DNA from: Verpa conica
Lineage: Eukaryota > Ascomycota > Pezizomycetes > Pezizales > Morchellaceae
DNA: 64,000 bases
NCBI GenBank assembly: GCA_033030425.1
Contig: JAUFSD010000010.1
Coordinates: 124,001-188,000 of the forward strand
Reading direction: 5' to 3'
Shown here one piece after another: positions 44,734 to 53,231 of this stretch. How positions within the stretch are numbered: position 1 is the first letter of the stretch; each line of letters opens with the position of its first letter. Position numbers and translations under genes: made by a program. Below the pieces are notes generated by a model, which searched no databases, was not told where the DNA came from, and was given only the letters and a program-made list of their open reading frames with translations.

Positions 44734-45018
44734 ATGCCACCGACTGAATCAATTGATGAATCTGGGGCGGCTGGTCCTACGGTGTCTTTGTTTGAGGAGA
44801 GGGAGTTCTACATGGCTGATGTTTGGATTTCAATCATGGTAGTACTCAGTATTTTGTTATATTTTCAATTTTTAAAGGTATGTGTTGAAGGTTTATCTCA
44901 AAGCATCTCGAGCTTATGTTCGTTACTATGGGAACTAATTTGTGGGTATATGTAGTTCTTGTGGCGTCGATACAAGCAATCGGGAGTCTTTTTTGAGGAC
45001 CGCTTAATTATTGGCTAG
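44734..45018 (+). CDS. Small single-span membrane protein, 68 aa, two exons
   Basis: Exons 44734-44877 and 44956-45018 join in frame across a 78-bp intron (GTATGT...TGTAG). The protein has a short polar N-terminus (MPPTESIDESGAAGPT), a hydrophobic segment DVWISIMVVLSILLYFQFL of about 19 residues that can span a membrane, and a basic tail (WRRYKQ) that would sit in the cytosol by the positive-inside rule. No cleavage site follows, so it is a membrane anchor and not a secretion signal. The family is unknown. Confidence 0.5.
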
Positions 45019-45226
45019 CGATGGATATCTTGGTATGAGTTTTTGACGCGCATGTAGTGTCCTTGCATAATTTCTGTAGCACTAGTAAGAAAGAGTCGTT
45101 TACTAGAGATCGTAAATTTATAAAATATGTTATCAAATCTAAAACTATAAACGAGCCTGGTCATTTCTCCTCATCCCCTAAAAAGAAATCACAACTTTAG
45201 TTTATAACAATAAATTACTTTTTTGG

Positions 45227-45715
45227 TCAAAACATACTTTGTTCTTCATCGCCACCTGACCCAGGTGTTCCTTCAAGATCACTGATCTTCTTACCTCCCC
45301 GGAATCTCCCCCTATGTCGGTTATGTAGCAGCCATATTCCGTACCAATCCCCCTCGCATTGCTCGAATACATCAGGCAGCTTTCTCCTTAACTCCTCTAC
45401 CGCTTTCATCATAGTCTGTTCAGGAATGTCTTCGAATGCAACATCAACACTTTTTAGGTGGGCTTTATAAACGTCCCGGACCACTACAGGGTGACCGAAT
45501 TAGTCGAATTTCTCAGGACTCCCGGTATTCCGTAATCATTCTACCATCTTCCCAAGCCTACCTTTATTTATCTCAACTCTGCGAGTGTGAGTAACCGTAA
45601 TAAGTGAATAGACTGTCTTTGCTGTTAGCTGATGAGGTTTTGCTGCTGGCGCTGGGATTTTGGGAGCTGAGGCCGACGCCGACGCCGACGCCGAAGCAAC
45701 TGTATCTGTATCCAT
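45227..45715 (-). CDS. Hypothetical protein with Ser-Ala repeat N-terminus, 136 aa, two exons
   Basis: Exons 45715-45562 and 45483-45227 join in frame over a 78-bp intron (GTAGGC...CTGTAG). The first exon opens MDTDTV and then encodes an (Ala-Ser)n run from a GTCGGC hexamer tract, followed by Pro/Ala-rich sequence. The second exon encodes a helical domain with MKAVEELRRKLPDVFEQ and GDWYGIWLLHNRHRGRFR, then an acidic tail. It resembles the product of 41422-41854 in the E-x-R-R-x-L-P / W-x-x-W / RH spacing. The basic RHRGRFRGGKK patch suggests nucleic-acid or nuclear import contact, but no known domain is matched. Confidence 0.6.
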
Positions 45716-46330
45716 TGTGGCGTGAGGGAGGAAGTGGGGTAGGCGGGGTGAAACAATAAAGTTTACTCGGCTTGGCAGCGTTCGAGATCTTGGCAGGTGG
45801 GTACTTTAGCGCTCAAGACACGCGGTTGAGCACACACTTTAAAAGAATATATGAAAGCTTGGGGGTGACCTTGGAAATTTGTTGTATGTGCGGTAGATAT
45901 AGTGTATGGCAAAAAAGATCGAGAAATAAGGGTCTGCTAACAGGGTCTTGCGGCCAACCCTACTACTAGAGTCTTTTCCAAAAACCTAAAGAACGAATAG
46001 AAACGCTGATTCTCGTGTCTCGGGTTTCTGGATCTTTTTTTACCGTTCCTGTACCCCTGGAAATATCCTTACTGTATATTAGGATCTACGAAGTAAGGGG
46101 TTCAAGTACGAGATCTAGACTGTGTATATATACGCTAAGTGCGGTAACTGTATGCTTAGCGCTGTGGCGTGTTTTGCATGTAGCATTTCACAAAACGACC
46201 GGCGTGATGCGATATCAAAGCGCAGAGGTCAAAACTCCGGGGTTAGGGTAGTTAAATCATCGAGCTTTCTTTCTGGTCAATCTTGTTATAAACGGCTTGA
46301 AGCCCAAGTATTTGGACTAAGGTAGTAAAC
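45716..46330. other. Intergenic, no gene seen
   Basis: Contains a copy of the dispersed GTAGCATTTCACA repeat near 46165-46210. Open frames at 45772-45969 and 46015-46251 show no recognisable content. Confidence 0.45.
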
Positions 46331-46728
46331 ATGGATCTCTGTCAGATACTAGACGTTAAAGAGGTGCTTAGAGCCCCAGAAGATCAGGAAGAAAGTCTAT
46401 TATGCACGTTGGTAGTGGATCAGCCCTCCGAAACTCGAAGCGAATTGACAGCAGACACGAACGTACGGCCCTCACTGTGCTTGCCAGGGACGGCCAGGGC
46501 TCTCGAAGAATGCACCGACGATCCAGAGTACTTGATGTAAGTTACCCTTAGCACTGTATTCTTTCCTCTAACTAAGTTGATTTGGGTCATAGTGAGAACA
46601 CCATAGAAGGACATCATCACAGTATCGTTATGAAGACAGTATTACCTTCTCGGCCACCTCTACACCCGCGGAGGAGGAAACGCCTCTACGGTAACTCAAC
46701 GAATCAATTTAGAAGAAATGTCAGATGA
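46331..46728 (+). CDS. Hypothetical protein, 113 aa, two exons
   Basis: Exons 46331-46536 and 46593-46728 join in frame across a 56-bp intron (GTAAGT...GTCATAG). The product is acidic at the N-terminus (MDLCQILDVKEVLRAPED) and basic at the C-terminus (HPRRRKRLYG). No known family. The next frame, MSDEEFESTYFIEKVEN from 46718, overlaps its end and is followed by a donor-like GTAAGTTA whose context resembles this intron, so the two may be degenerate duplicates. Confidence 0.42.
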
Positions 46729-46972
46729 GGAGTTTGAGAGTACCTACTTTATTGAAAAAGTAGAGAATATCGACTGGACACAAGAGAATAGCACTGATCG
46801 CAACAATACCATCGAGTTCATGGCATATAGCGGCTTTTCTACCGAAGCACTCATACCCGCTTTTCCGGAAGCAGATGCAGTCGAGGTAGTGATGTATGCA
46901 TGTATCGGCAAGATACGGTTTCAGAATACGGCCCTAGACTTAATGAGGCTTGCTGCCTTAAAATTGGTGTAA
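46718..46972 (+). CDS. Hypothetical acidic protein or exon, 84 aa
   Basis: An open frame starting MSDEEFESTYFIEKVEN. Its last part (VEVVMYACIGKIRFQN, DLMRLAALKL) is helix-rich and loosely recalls the C-terminal helices of BTB domains, too weakly to assign. It overlaps the previous gene by 11 bp in another frame and ends next to GTAAGTTA, so it could be a 5' exon whose downstream partner has decayed. Confidence 0.35.
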   Translation: MSDEEFESTYFIEKVENIDWTQENSTDRNNTIEFMAYSGFSTEALIPAFPEADAVEVVMYACIGKIRFQNTALDLMRLAALKLV

Positions 46973-47490
46973 GTTATCTCCCTTATGATTTTTTCTTTAG
47001 TAAGCTAAGTTAAATTATAGTAATAATTCTAGTAGAGCAAATACCCCATAGAGGATATATGCTATTTACCAGTTAGGTAATTTGAGTCTCGGTAGAGAGG
47101 GGCCTATTCTTTGCGAGTAGTGGATAGTCTTGTTACTTAGGTTGAAGCTAGTAATGCCTGCCCTGTGGCGCGTTTCAAATATAGCATTTCTCAATATGAT
47201 ATAATATTATACCGTATGAATGATCCTGCACTGCAGCGCGTTTCGCGTGTAGTGTCTCACATGTAGCAGTTCACAATGCGATAGGATACTATACTACGAC
47301 GTACGCCTTGCCTATGCCGGGGGTTTTCATACAGCTTTACTGATTCAACTGGTATAAATGCCACTCAGTCCTTCCCTCGATCAGCTTTTCTCTCCATTAT
47401 TTCTTCCCTCCATTAGTTCCCTCCATCAACTCTTCCCCATCAGCTCCGCCTCTTCATCTTCCTATCCACCATCTCCCTCAAGGATATAGA

Positions 47491-48408
47491 ATGTCCACAT
47501 TACCTATTTTACCCATGGAAGTAATCCTTGCCATAGCCAAGTGCCTTGACTACAAGGATTTGTCCCGCCTTCGCCGAACTTGCCATATGCTTAATTCCTC
47601 GCTTGGTAAAGTGTTATATGACCGTATACCTATCGAGCTGTCACTTTACAACGCCGTACTGTGTAATAATCATGATCTCATGAGATTCCACAAGAAGTAT
47701 CAACCGGCTGGTATCATCGACAAGATAGGAACCTGTGGCAACCCCCCAATACTCTTAGCTCGGGATCTTGAGAGTCTTTCAATATTGATAGATGGCGGAG
47801 CCAATATCAAGGTGGGGGGGACTGGGTATCGATATACAGTACTTCATGCCGCAATCCTACTGGATAACATAGAAATGGTGGAGCTTCTTTGTCGGAACCG
47901 CATTCTTGGCGATTGGGTGGATACCCCTAACCCCCTTCTCTGCACTGCAGCCCTCCAGTCTCGCAGCCCGGCTATACTAAAGTTCCTTGATCAACTTCTT
48001 AGCGAGGGTATCATATCTATTAATACTCTCGACCCCCATGGTGCAACAGCATTTTATCTTTCATGCTACGAGTTTAATAAAGTTATGATAAAATTTCTTA
48101 TCGAGCGCGGCGCTGATGTCAACCGCGGCTGTAAAGGTCGCAGTCCCCTCTGCATGTTAGCCGGTAATGGTCCGCGTGGACATGATGGTATAGTCGAGTA
48201 CATGTCCTTGCTGCTTGAGAAAGGTGCCCTAGTCCATCAAGAGGGGGAAACCCTTTCGCCATTCGAAAACGCATATACTTCTGGGACTATGGAAGCTTGT
48301 TGGTTCTTATATCAAAATAAGAACTACGTCAGCGGTATATTCGAAGGGGGGAAACTACTCAAACCGATCGAATCCCGCCCCCTCACCCTATTAGCCCTAT
48401 TAATGTGA
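47491..48408 (+). CDS. F-box / ankyrin-repeat protein, 305 aa
   Basis: Single exon. Residues 5-45 match an F-box (LPMEVILAIAKCLDYKDLSRLRRTC), which recruits SKP1 in SCF ubiquitin ligases. About residues 80-280 hold four to five ankyrin repeats, the clearest being YTVLHAAILLDNIEMVELLC, ATAFYLSCYEF followed by LIERGADVN, and RSPLCMLAGNG followed by LLLEKGALVH. These would bind the substrate. F-box/ankyrin proteins are common and expanded in ascomycetes. The ATG is preceded by a pyrimidine-rich promoter stretch with repeated TTCCCTCCAT (47395-47465). The frame is intact. Confidence 0.9.
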   Translation: MSTLPILPMEVILAIAKCLDYKDLSRLRRTCHMLNSSLGKVLYDRIPIELSLYNAVLCNNHDLMRFHKKYQPAGIIDKIGTCGNPPILLARDLESLSILIDGGANIKVGGTGYRYTVLHAAILLDNIEMVELLCRNRILGDWVDTPNPLLCTAALQSRSPAILKFLDQLLSEGIISINTLDPHGATAFYLSCYEFNKVMIKFLIERGADVNRGCKGRSPLCMLAGNGPRGHDGIVEYMSLLLEKGALVHQEGETLSPFENAYTSGTMEACWFLYQNKNYVSGIFEGGKLLKPIESRPLTLLALLM

Positions 48409-49002
48409 AGAGTTTGATGGGTGGCGCTATATAGGCAACCCTCGATCGTGTTTCAAAGCGTTGATATTTCGCTGGATACTAGTTTTTATTTCGTTGAATA
48501 TTTATTTTGTACTACGTTTTACTTTGTGGGATATCTATGGGTGTACTACCTGTTTTACGGAGAAATCGATGTAAGCTATCATCTATATATAGCGGGGTAA
48601 TTTGGCCCTCAATAGAGATCGAAAAGTTGTATTCTTCCGTGATTTATCAGGCGGATTTTTCCACTGTTATATGTTATCGGTGTTTAGTTTTTTGTTTAGT
48701 TATCACTCACCTCGGTAGTCTTCTTTTAGTTTCTCACTAGGCTACTGTTGTGCTTCATAGTTTATTATATAGCAAGGCGTTAATTGATGGGATTTTAGAA
48801 TAGAAAGAATGTATTTTTGAGAAAACATCGCGCTAGCGCGGGAAACATATCTTAGGAAAGAAACAAAGAAACAAAAACAGAATAGAGCTAAAAAGGAATG
48901 TGTAAAAAAAATAAAAAATAAAGTTAACCTAGCGCAGCACCTCCATATAGTAAAGTAGTGTTATATTACAGCCAGCTGCAATATATATTTCATGTCGGTC
49001 TA
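48409..49002. other. Intergenic between convergent genes
   Basis: 3' flank of the F-box/ankyrin gene and of the convergent KEKE-rich gene. AT-rich, with an A-rich stretch at about 48905-48925; no feature beyond that. Confidence 0.5.
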
Positions 49003-50403
49003 TTAAGTCAAACCTTCGGTTTTCACTTTGTTTTTCCCCTTACTCTTCTCCTTCTTCTCCTTCCCCTCCCCCTTCTCCTTCTTTTCCTTCTTCCTCTCCT
49101 TCTTCTCTTTCTTCTCTTTCTTCTCCTTCCCCTCCCCCTTCTCCTTCTTTTCCTTCCTCTCCTTCCTCTCCCTCTCCTCCTTCTCCTTCCTCTCCTTCTC
49201 CTCCTTCTCCTTCCTCTCCTTCTCCTCCTTCTCCTTCCTCTCCTTCTCCTCCTTCTCCTTCCTCTCCTTCTCCTCCTTCTCCTTCCTTATCTTCTCCTTT
49301 CTCGCCTCCTCCTTCCCCTTCTCCTCTTCATCATCAGAGTCGGAGTCGGAGTCGGAGTCGGAGTCGGAGCTGTCGTCGGTATCGCTATCTTCAATTTTGA
49401 TATGCTTTTTCTTCCAATCAGGATCCTCCTTCTTGTGCCAGTTCGGGTTCTTCTTGAGAAAACGCGCCGCATCCCCCTCAAACTTTTCTGCGGCCTGGAA
49501 AATGCACTTGTCCGCACCCATTTTCCCATAAAATGAACGCAACACTGTTCTAGTTTCCCAAGTAGTTGAATCGTTATCACTCCAGCGTACCTTTATATAC
49601 GTAGGCGGGAACTTTCCTTTTTTGCCTGGAGCATAATTCGATGGATCTATGATATCTGGCCCGCGGCCCTTATCGTCGTATGCAACCCCGAGGATCTTAA
49701 AGGTAGGTCGATCAGTCTTAGAACTATCATTTTCAAGTTTCCGGCCCGCAATTTTGTTACTCCCAGCACTAGTCCATGTTCCAGGGTACGTGCTAGATGC
49801 GATTAGGCGGTAGATACAGAATCTCCGTGGTCCACGTGCTATGAGCAATCGATGTCCAAACCCAGACTTCATACAGCCTTCGACACGGCCATTAAAGCTC
49901 CACATATTATTATCAAGTTCAAATACTGGATCTTCATCAAGCTCTTCTTTGGTGTATTTCCCACGTTTCTGGCGTTTCTTGTGTTTCTCCTTCTCCTTAG
50001 GCTCCTCTACTTCCTCCACCACATCATCCATAAGCTCCTCTACTTCCTTCACTTCACCCCCTTCTCCCTTCTCTTCACTCCCTTCTCCCTTCTCTTCACT
50101 CCCTTCTCCCTTCTCTTCACCCCCTTCTTCCGCTTCATCCTTCTCCCAATCCATTACTTCCGCAGCTGCTGTGTCTATACTCTGTTGCAAATCATCAATT
50201 TCGCTCTGTAATTTCTCGTACTCGAGCCTTTCAACCTCAGTGGCACTGCCGTCCATAACAGGCTTCTCTAATTGAAATTTTCTGCTCGTTGAATTTTCGA
50301 AAATCTTCCTCCAACTGCTCAGAAGTTCTCTCTTGGTCTTTCGGGCTGCGACTTCAGCCATGGTTTTCTTTTGAACTTTCCCCGTATTTGAGTCTTTCGC
50401 CAT
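49003..50403 (-). CDS. Hypothetical charged protein with KEKE repeats, 466 aa
   Basis: Single intact exon starting MAKDSNTGKVQKKTMAEVAA. Residues about 1-90 are helical. An EEKGEGS-type acidic repeat follows (about 95-125), then a basic stretch (KHKKRQKRGKY). About residues 165-330 form a globular domain of unknown family (NNMWSFNGRVEGCMKSGFGHRL, then PTYIKVRWSDNDSTTWETR). After a run of Ser-Asp (DSDSDSDSDSDD), the last 110 residues are almost entirely Lys-Glu-Arg (KEEKERKEKEEKERKEKEE). KEKE tracts often mediate protein-protein contact. The gene's 3' third forms a 300-bp polypyrimidine strand on the plus side. Confidence 0.8.
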   Translation of the reverse strand: MAKDSNTGKVQKKTMAEVAARKTKRELLSSWRKIFENSTSRKFQLEKPVMDGSATEVERLEYEKLQSEIDDLQQSIDTAAAEVMDWEKDEAEEGGEEKGEGSEEKGEGSEEKGEGGEVKEVEELMDDVVEEVEEPKEKEKHKKRQKRGKYTKEELDEDPVFELDNNMWSFNGRVEGCMKSGFGHRLLIARGPRRFCIYRLIASSTYPGTWTSAGSNKIAGRKLENDSSKTDRPTFKILGVAYDDKGRGPDIIDPSNYAPGKKGKFPPTYIKVRWSDNDSTTWETRTVLRSFYGKMGADKCIFQAAEKFEGDAARFLKKNPNWHKKEDPDWKKKHIKIEDSDTDDSSDSDSDSDSDSDDEEEKGKEEARKEKIRKEKEEKERKEKEEKERKEKEEKERKEKEEKERKEKEERERKERKEKKEKGEGKEKKEKKEKKERKKEKKEKGEGKEKKEKSKGKNKVKTEGLT

Positions 50404-51113
50404 ATTTGAGTGGTATGGTAAAGACTCTAAGAAAAGGGAATATGGGAAAGATGCGAGTGTAGTAGCTAAGGGTGAAAAGAAAGGTCTGTCTGTATGTCTG
50501 TCGGGAGTTGTGATAGATAGGGCGGGATATGTATAGGACGTTTTAGGTTCTTTAAGATGGTGTTTTTAGGTGTTATTATTTCTTGTGAGAAAGTCGAGGT
50601 CTGTAATGAGACTTTATATCTTTGCGAGGAGCAACTTTGAGTTGCAAGTAGTAGGCGACTGTTTTTAGTTCCCATTAGGTGAACGACTTCACCTCAGCGC
50701 AAACAATTAATATATCTAAATATAGTAGTGTAACTGACCAGAACAAGATAGTGTACTCCTTTTATGTATATCACCTAAATTATACAAAGTGTTTAGCTAT
50801 ATGTAAGCTCAAAGGGCTAGTTGTGGTTCCATGAAGTTGGCTGTGGTTGTATGGAGCCGGTTGTGGTTCTATATAGCCAGTTGCCACCCCACAGAGCCAA
50901 TTGTGGTTCCACAAAGCCATTTGTCACCCCGTAGAGCTGATTGTGGTTCCAACGCCAGCCATGACCATGTAGTCAGTTATGGCTAAGTCTGGAGGATGAA
51001 ACACAGGAAAAAACCAAGCTACCATGTCCACAGTATATTTAATCACCTGCGACCGCCTCTACTTCCACTTCGGAAAACAAAAGCAACCGAAAAATTGAGT
51101 CAGACTTCTAATA
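50404..51113. other. Intergenic between divergent genes
   Basis: At about 50820-50990 a degenerate 25-28 base repeat (AGCCGGTTGTGGTTCTATA and variants) occurs six times. No gene. The space contains the promoters of the minus-strand KEKE gene and the plus-strand GPI-anchored protein gene. Confidence 0.55.
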
Positions 51114-51772
51114 ATGTATCTCCCACCTTATATTCTTGTGCTTGGTGTTTTGATCTCTGTGGGTTCAGCTGAGCTGGAGTCCAAAGTCCGGTACCTACTA
51201 TGCTTTCTATATGAAATTTTGATGTATGCCACTGACCTAAATTTAGTTCCCAGACCTCTCATATCTGGGAGGACTCTATAGTTCAAACTAAGCCAACAAG
51301 CACTTACATGTGTCCGGGGCCAACCGAATTTATCGGTACCGGGTCCAGGTGTGCCTGGGCAAGCACTGGGGGCATCGTGGAAACTGGGACTTTCAGCACT
51401 TTGTGGGGAAATTCCACACATCAAACTGAGCAAATAAACACACAATTGTATCCGAGGCCAACTGGATGGGCTGGTAACGGATCTGACTACATCTGGGCAG
51501 GCAATGGGAGTATCGTGGGAGCAGGAGATTCTTTTAACACTTCTCGGGGAAACTCCACAGGACAAGCCGAACAAACAAGTATATGTTCTGGGTGTATCTG
51601 GACTGGTACGCCTGATTCTTTCGGAAATGGGGGCAACCTTACAACAACCTTTCAACCCATAGCTACCGGCTATAATAGTACACCAGCCCACTCAGCCACC
51701 CCGAATGGAGTTGGGTCATCCGGTCCTCATCTTGCTTTAGTTGTGCTTGTTATGAATCTAGTGTGGCTTTGA
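51114..51772 (+). CDS. Predicted GPI-anchored cell-surface repeat protein, 200 aa, two exons
   Basis: Exons 51114-51190 and 51247-51772 join in frame across a 56-bp intron (GTACCT...ATTTAG). The N-terminus MYLPPYILVLGVLISVGSAE is a good signal peptide with cleavage after Ala at about 19. The C-terminus has a small-residue site followed by a hydrophobic tail (SSGPHLALVVLVMNLVWL), the pattern of a GPI-attachment signal. The mature part is rich in Gly, Ser, Thr and Trp with several N-glycosylation sites (NGS, NTS, NST, NLT). Three degenerate repeats of 30-40 residues centre on C..P....GTGS..AWA..G.IV and its variants. A long minus-strand frame covers the same DNA but lacks such signals. Likely a fungal wall or membrane surface protein. 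Confidence 0.78.
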
Positions 51773-52374
51773 TCCATCTGTGCTAGCTAGTTTGAGGAAT
51801 TAGTTGGAATTTGCGCGTATATGGTCTAGATAGTTTGTGGGATTTGTTGGAATTAGTTTGAATTTGCGCGTATATGGTTCGAATTTCAGTACTATTATAT
51901 AGGCATTCTTTAAAGTTACTAAATAAAAATATATATTTTTTGAAAAAATGGTTTACCTTGATCGAAGAATTTAAGGGAAGTAAAAGGAAATGTAAATTGA
52001 ACTCATTCCATTCAGCTAGCTAAAGATCGAATTTAGCCATGTAATTTCCTAGGATCAACTATAGGTAGCTAGGTCATGTATTTAAATTTTCCGATAGGTA
52101 GCATGTGAGAAATCTGCTATTCCACACGATGGCTACACTATAGTAGGTCTGGAGGCATGTGTACTACGCGCATATATATCTATTCTGGTTTGCTATGACT
52201 GGTAGGATGCATGTATATAGGTACGTACAATTATAGTAGTAACTCCGACGATAATAAACATACAGGCGATAATAAACGTATAGACGATCTAGTTTAAACT
52301 ATTCTTAAAGAAATACAAATTGCAAATAATCCACCAAATATGATCTTCTCTGTGGTTGAGGAAGGGTTAGATAT
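51773..52374. other. Intergenic, no gene seen
   Basis: The repeated TTGGAATT.GCGCGTATATGGT stretch at 51800-51895 is a two-copy direct repeat. The rest is AT-rich without features. Confidence 0.5.
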
Positions 52375-52795
52375 TTATTGATCTGAATCCTTCGGGGGGC
52401 CAGGAACTAAGTCCGATAGTATCTGGTCTGGGTCTAAGGAGGGAGGTACGAGGACGGGGTTTGGTTTTCTTGGGGGAGTTGTCTCAGCGACACGCTGTTT
52501 CTCAAAGTGAGCTGGGAGCCTGTGCTCAGGTGAAGGGTAACTTTTTTGCTGGGATTTATTAGCAACAGACGTAGGTATTGGAGAGGTATTAGCTAACAAT
52601 TTCCTTCATCGTTGGTGGCCACGATTCATTCTCGGTAGATCTGAAGGTATAGTAGCGGCCGTCCTTTTCTATGATTAAGGAAATTTTTGCGTCGCAGAGC
52701 TTGCTGAGCTCATAAGCCTTGTTCATGATGGCGCCTCTCCGTCTTCTGAACTTGTTTCTCGCGTTCCGTTTCTCTACAGACTCTTTTGATGTCAT
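52375..52795 (-). CDS. Short MADS-box protein, 123 aa, two exons
   Basis: Exons 52795-52598 and 52548-52375 join in frame across a 49-bp intron (GTTAGC donor, TTGCTAAT branch, CCCAG acceptor). Residues about 9-62 match a MADS box: KRNARNKFRRRRGAIMNKAY then ELSKLCDAKISLIIEKDGRYYTF. The canonical order of basic DNA-contact residues followed by ELS.LCDA and a beta strand is preserved, though the basic stretch is diverged. MADS factors dimerise and bind CArG boxes in the nucleus. Typical fungal members (RlmA, Mcm1 types) are over 200 residues with a conserved SAM extension, which is absent; after the box there is only a Pro-rich tail. It may be a dominant-negative-like or specialised factor. Confidence 0.75.
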
Positions 52796-53231
52796 GGTTC
52801 CTGTGGTATGAATTGCGTGTCGGTGGGGATGGAATTTCTTGTGAGGTGCCAGTCTTTATAGAGCCTGTAGCTTCTAGCGATCCCGGGGGTCTCCCGGATT
52901 CTTACTTGGGGTGAAGTTTAATCTAGGTCTGAAACTGTCTGGGAAGCCGTGGGAACCGTCACCAAACGATAAAATAATATCGCTTATTGGCTTAGATTCT
53001 ATTCTAGAGGAGGGGCAAGGACCATAAACTAGTTGCATCGACACCTCTTGGAACCGTGACATCAATTCTATCAGGCGCGGCGGCTATATACCGCCTAATA
53101 CGAGGACGATCTACAGTGAGTCGTACCAACAAGCAACGCTAGTTTCAGCCTCCTTGAGATAAGTGGGAGTCTAAGTAGGTCTATATGGTAACACTATGGA
53201 ATTGATAAAAATAATAGCGATATATCCCCTT
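52796..53231. other. Intergenic, no gene seen
   Basis: Upstream flank of the MADS-box gene and 3' flank of the ferric reductase. A TCTTTATAGAG segment at about 52852-52862 could be the MADS gene's TATA region. Confidence 0.4.

Noticed and set aside
48958..49536. Plus-strand Leu-rich and Phe/Ser-rich frames
   Set aside because: They are translations of the polypyrimidine strand opposite the KEKE-encoding exon.
51128..51691. 187-residue minus-strand frame opposite the GPI-anchored protein gene
   Set aside because: No domain or signals; the plus-strand frame has a signal peptide, intron and GPI tail, so this is its shadow.
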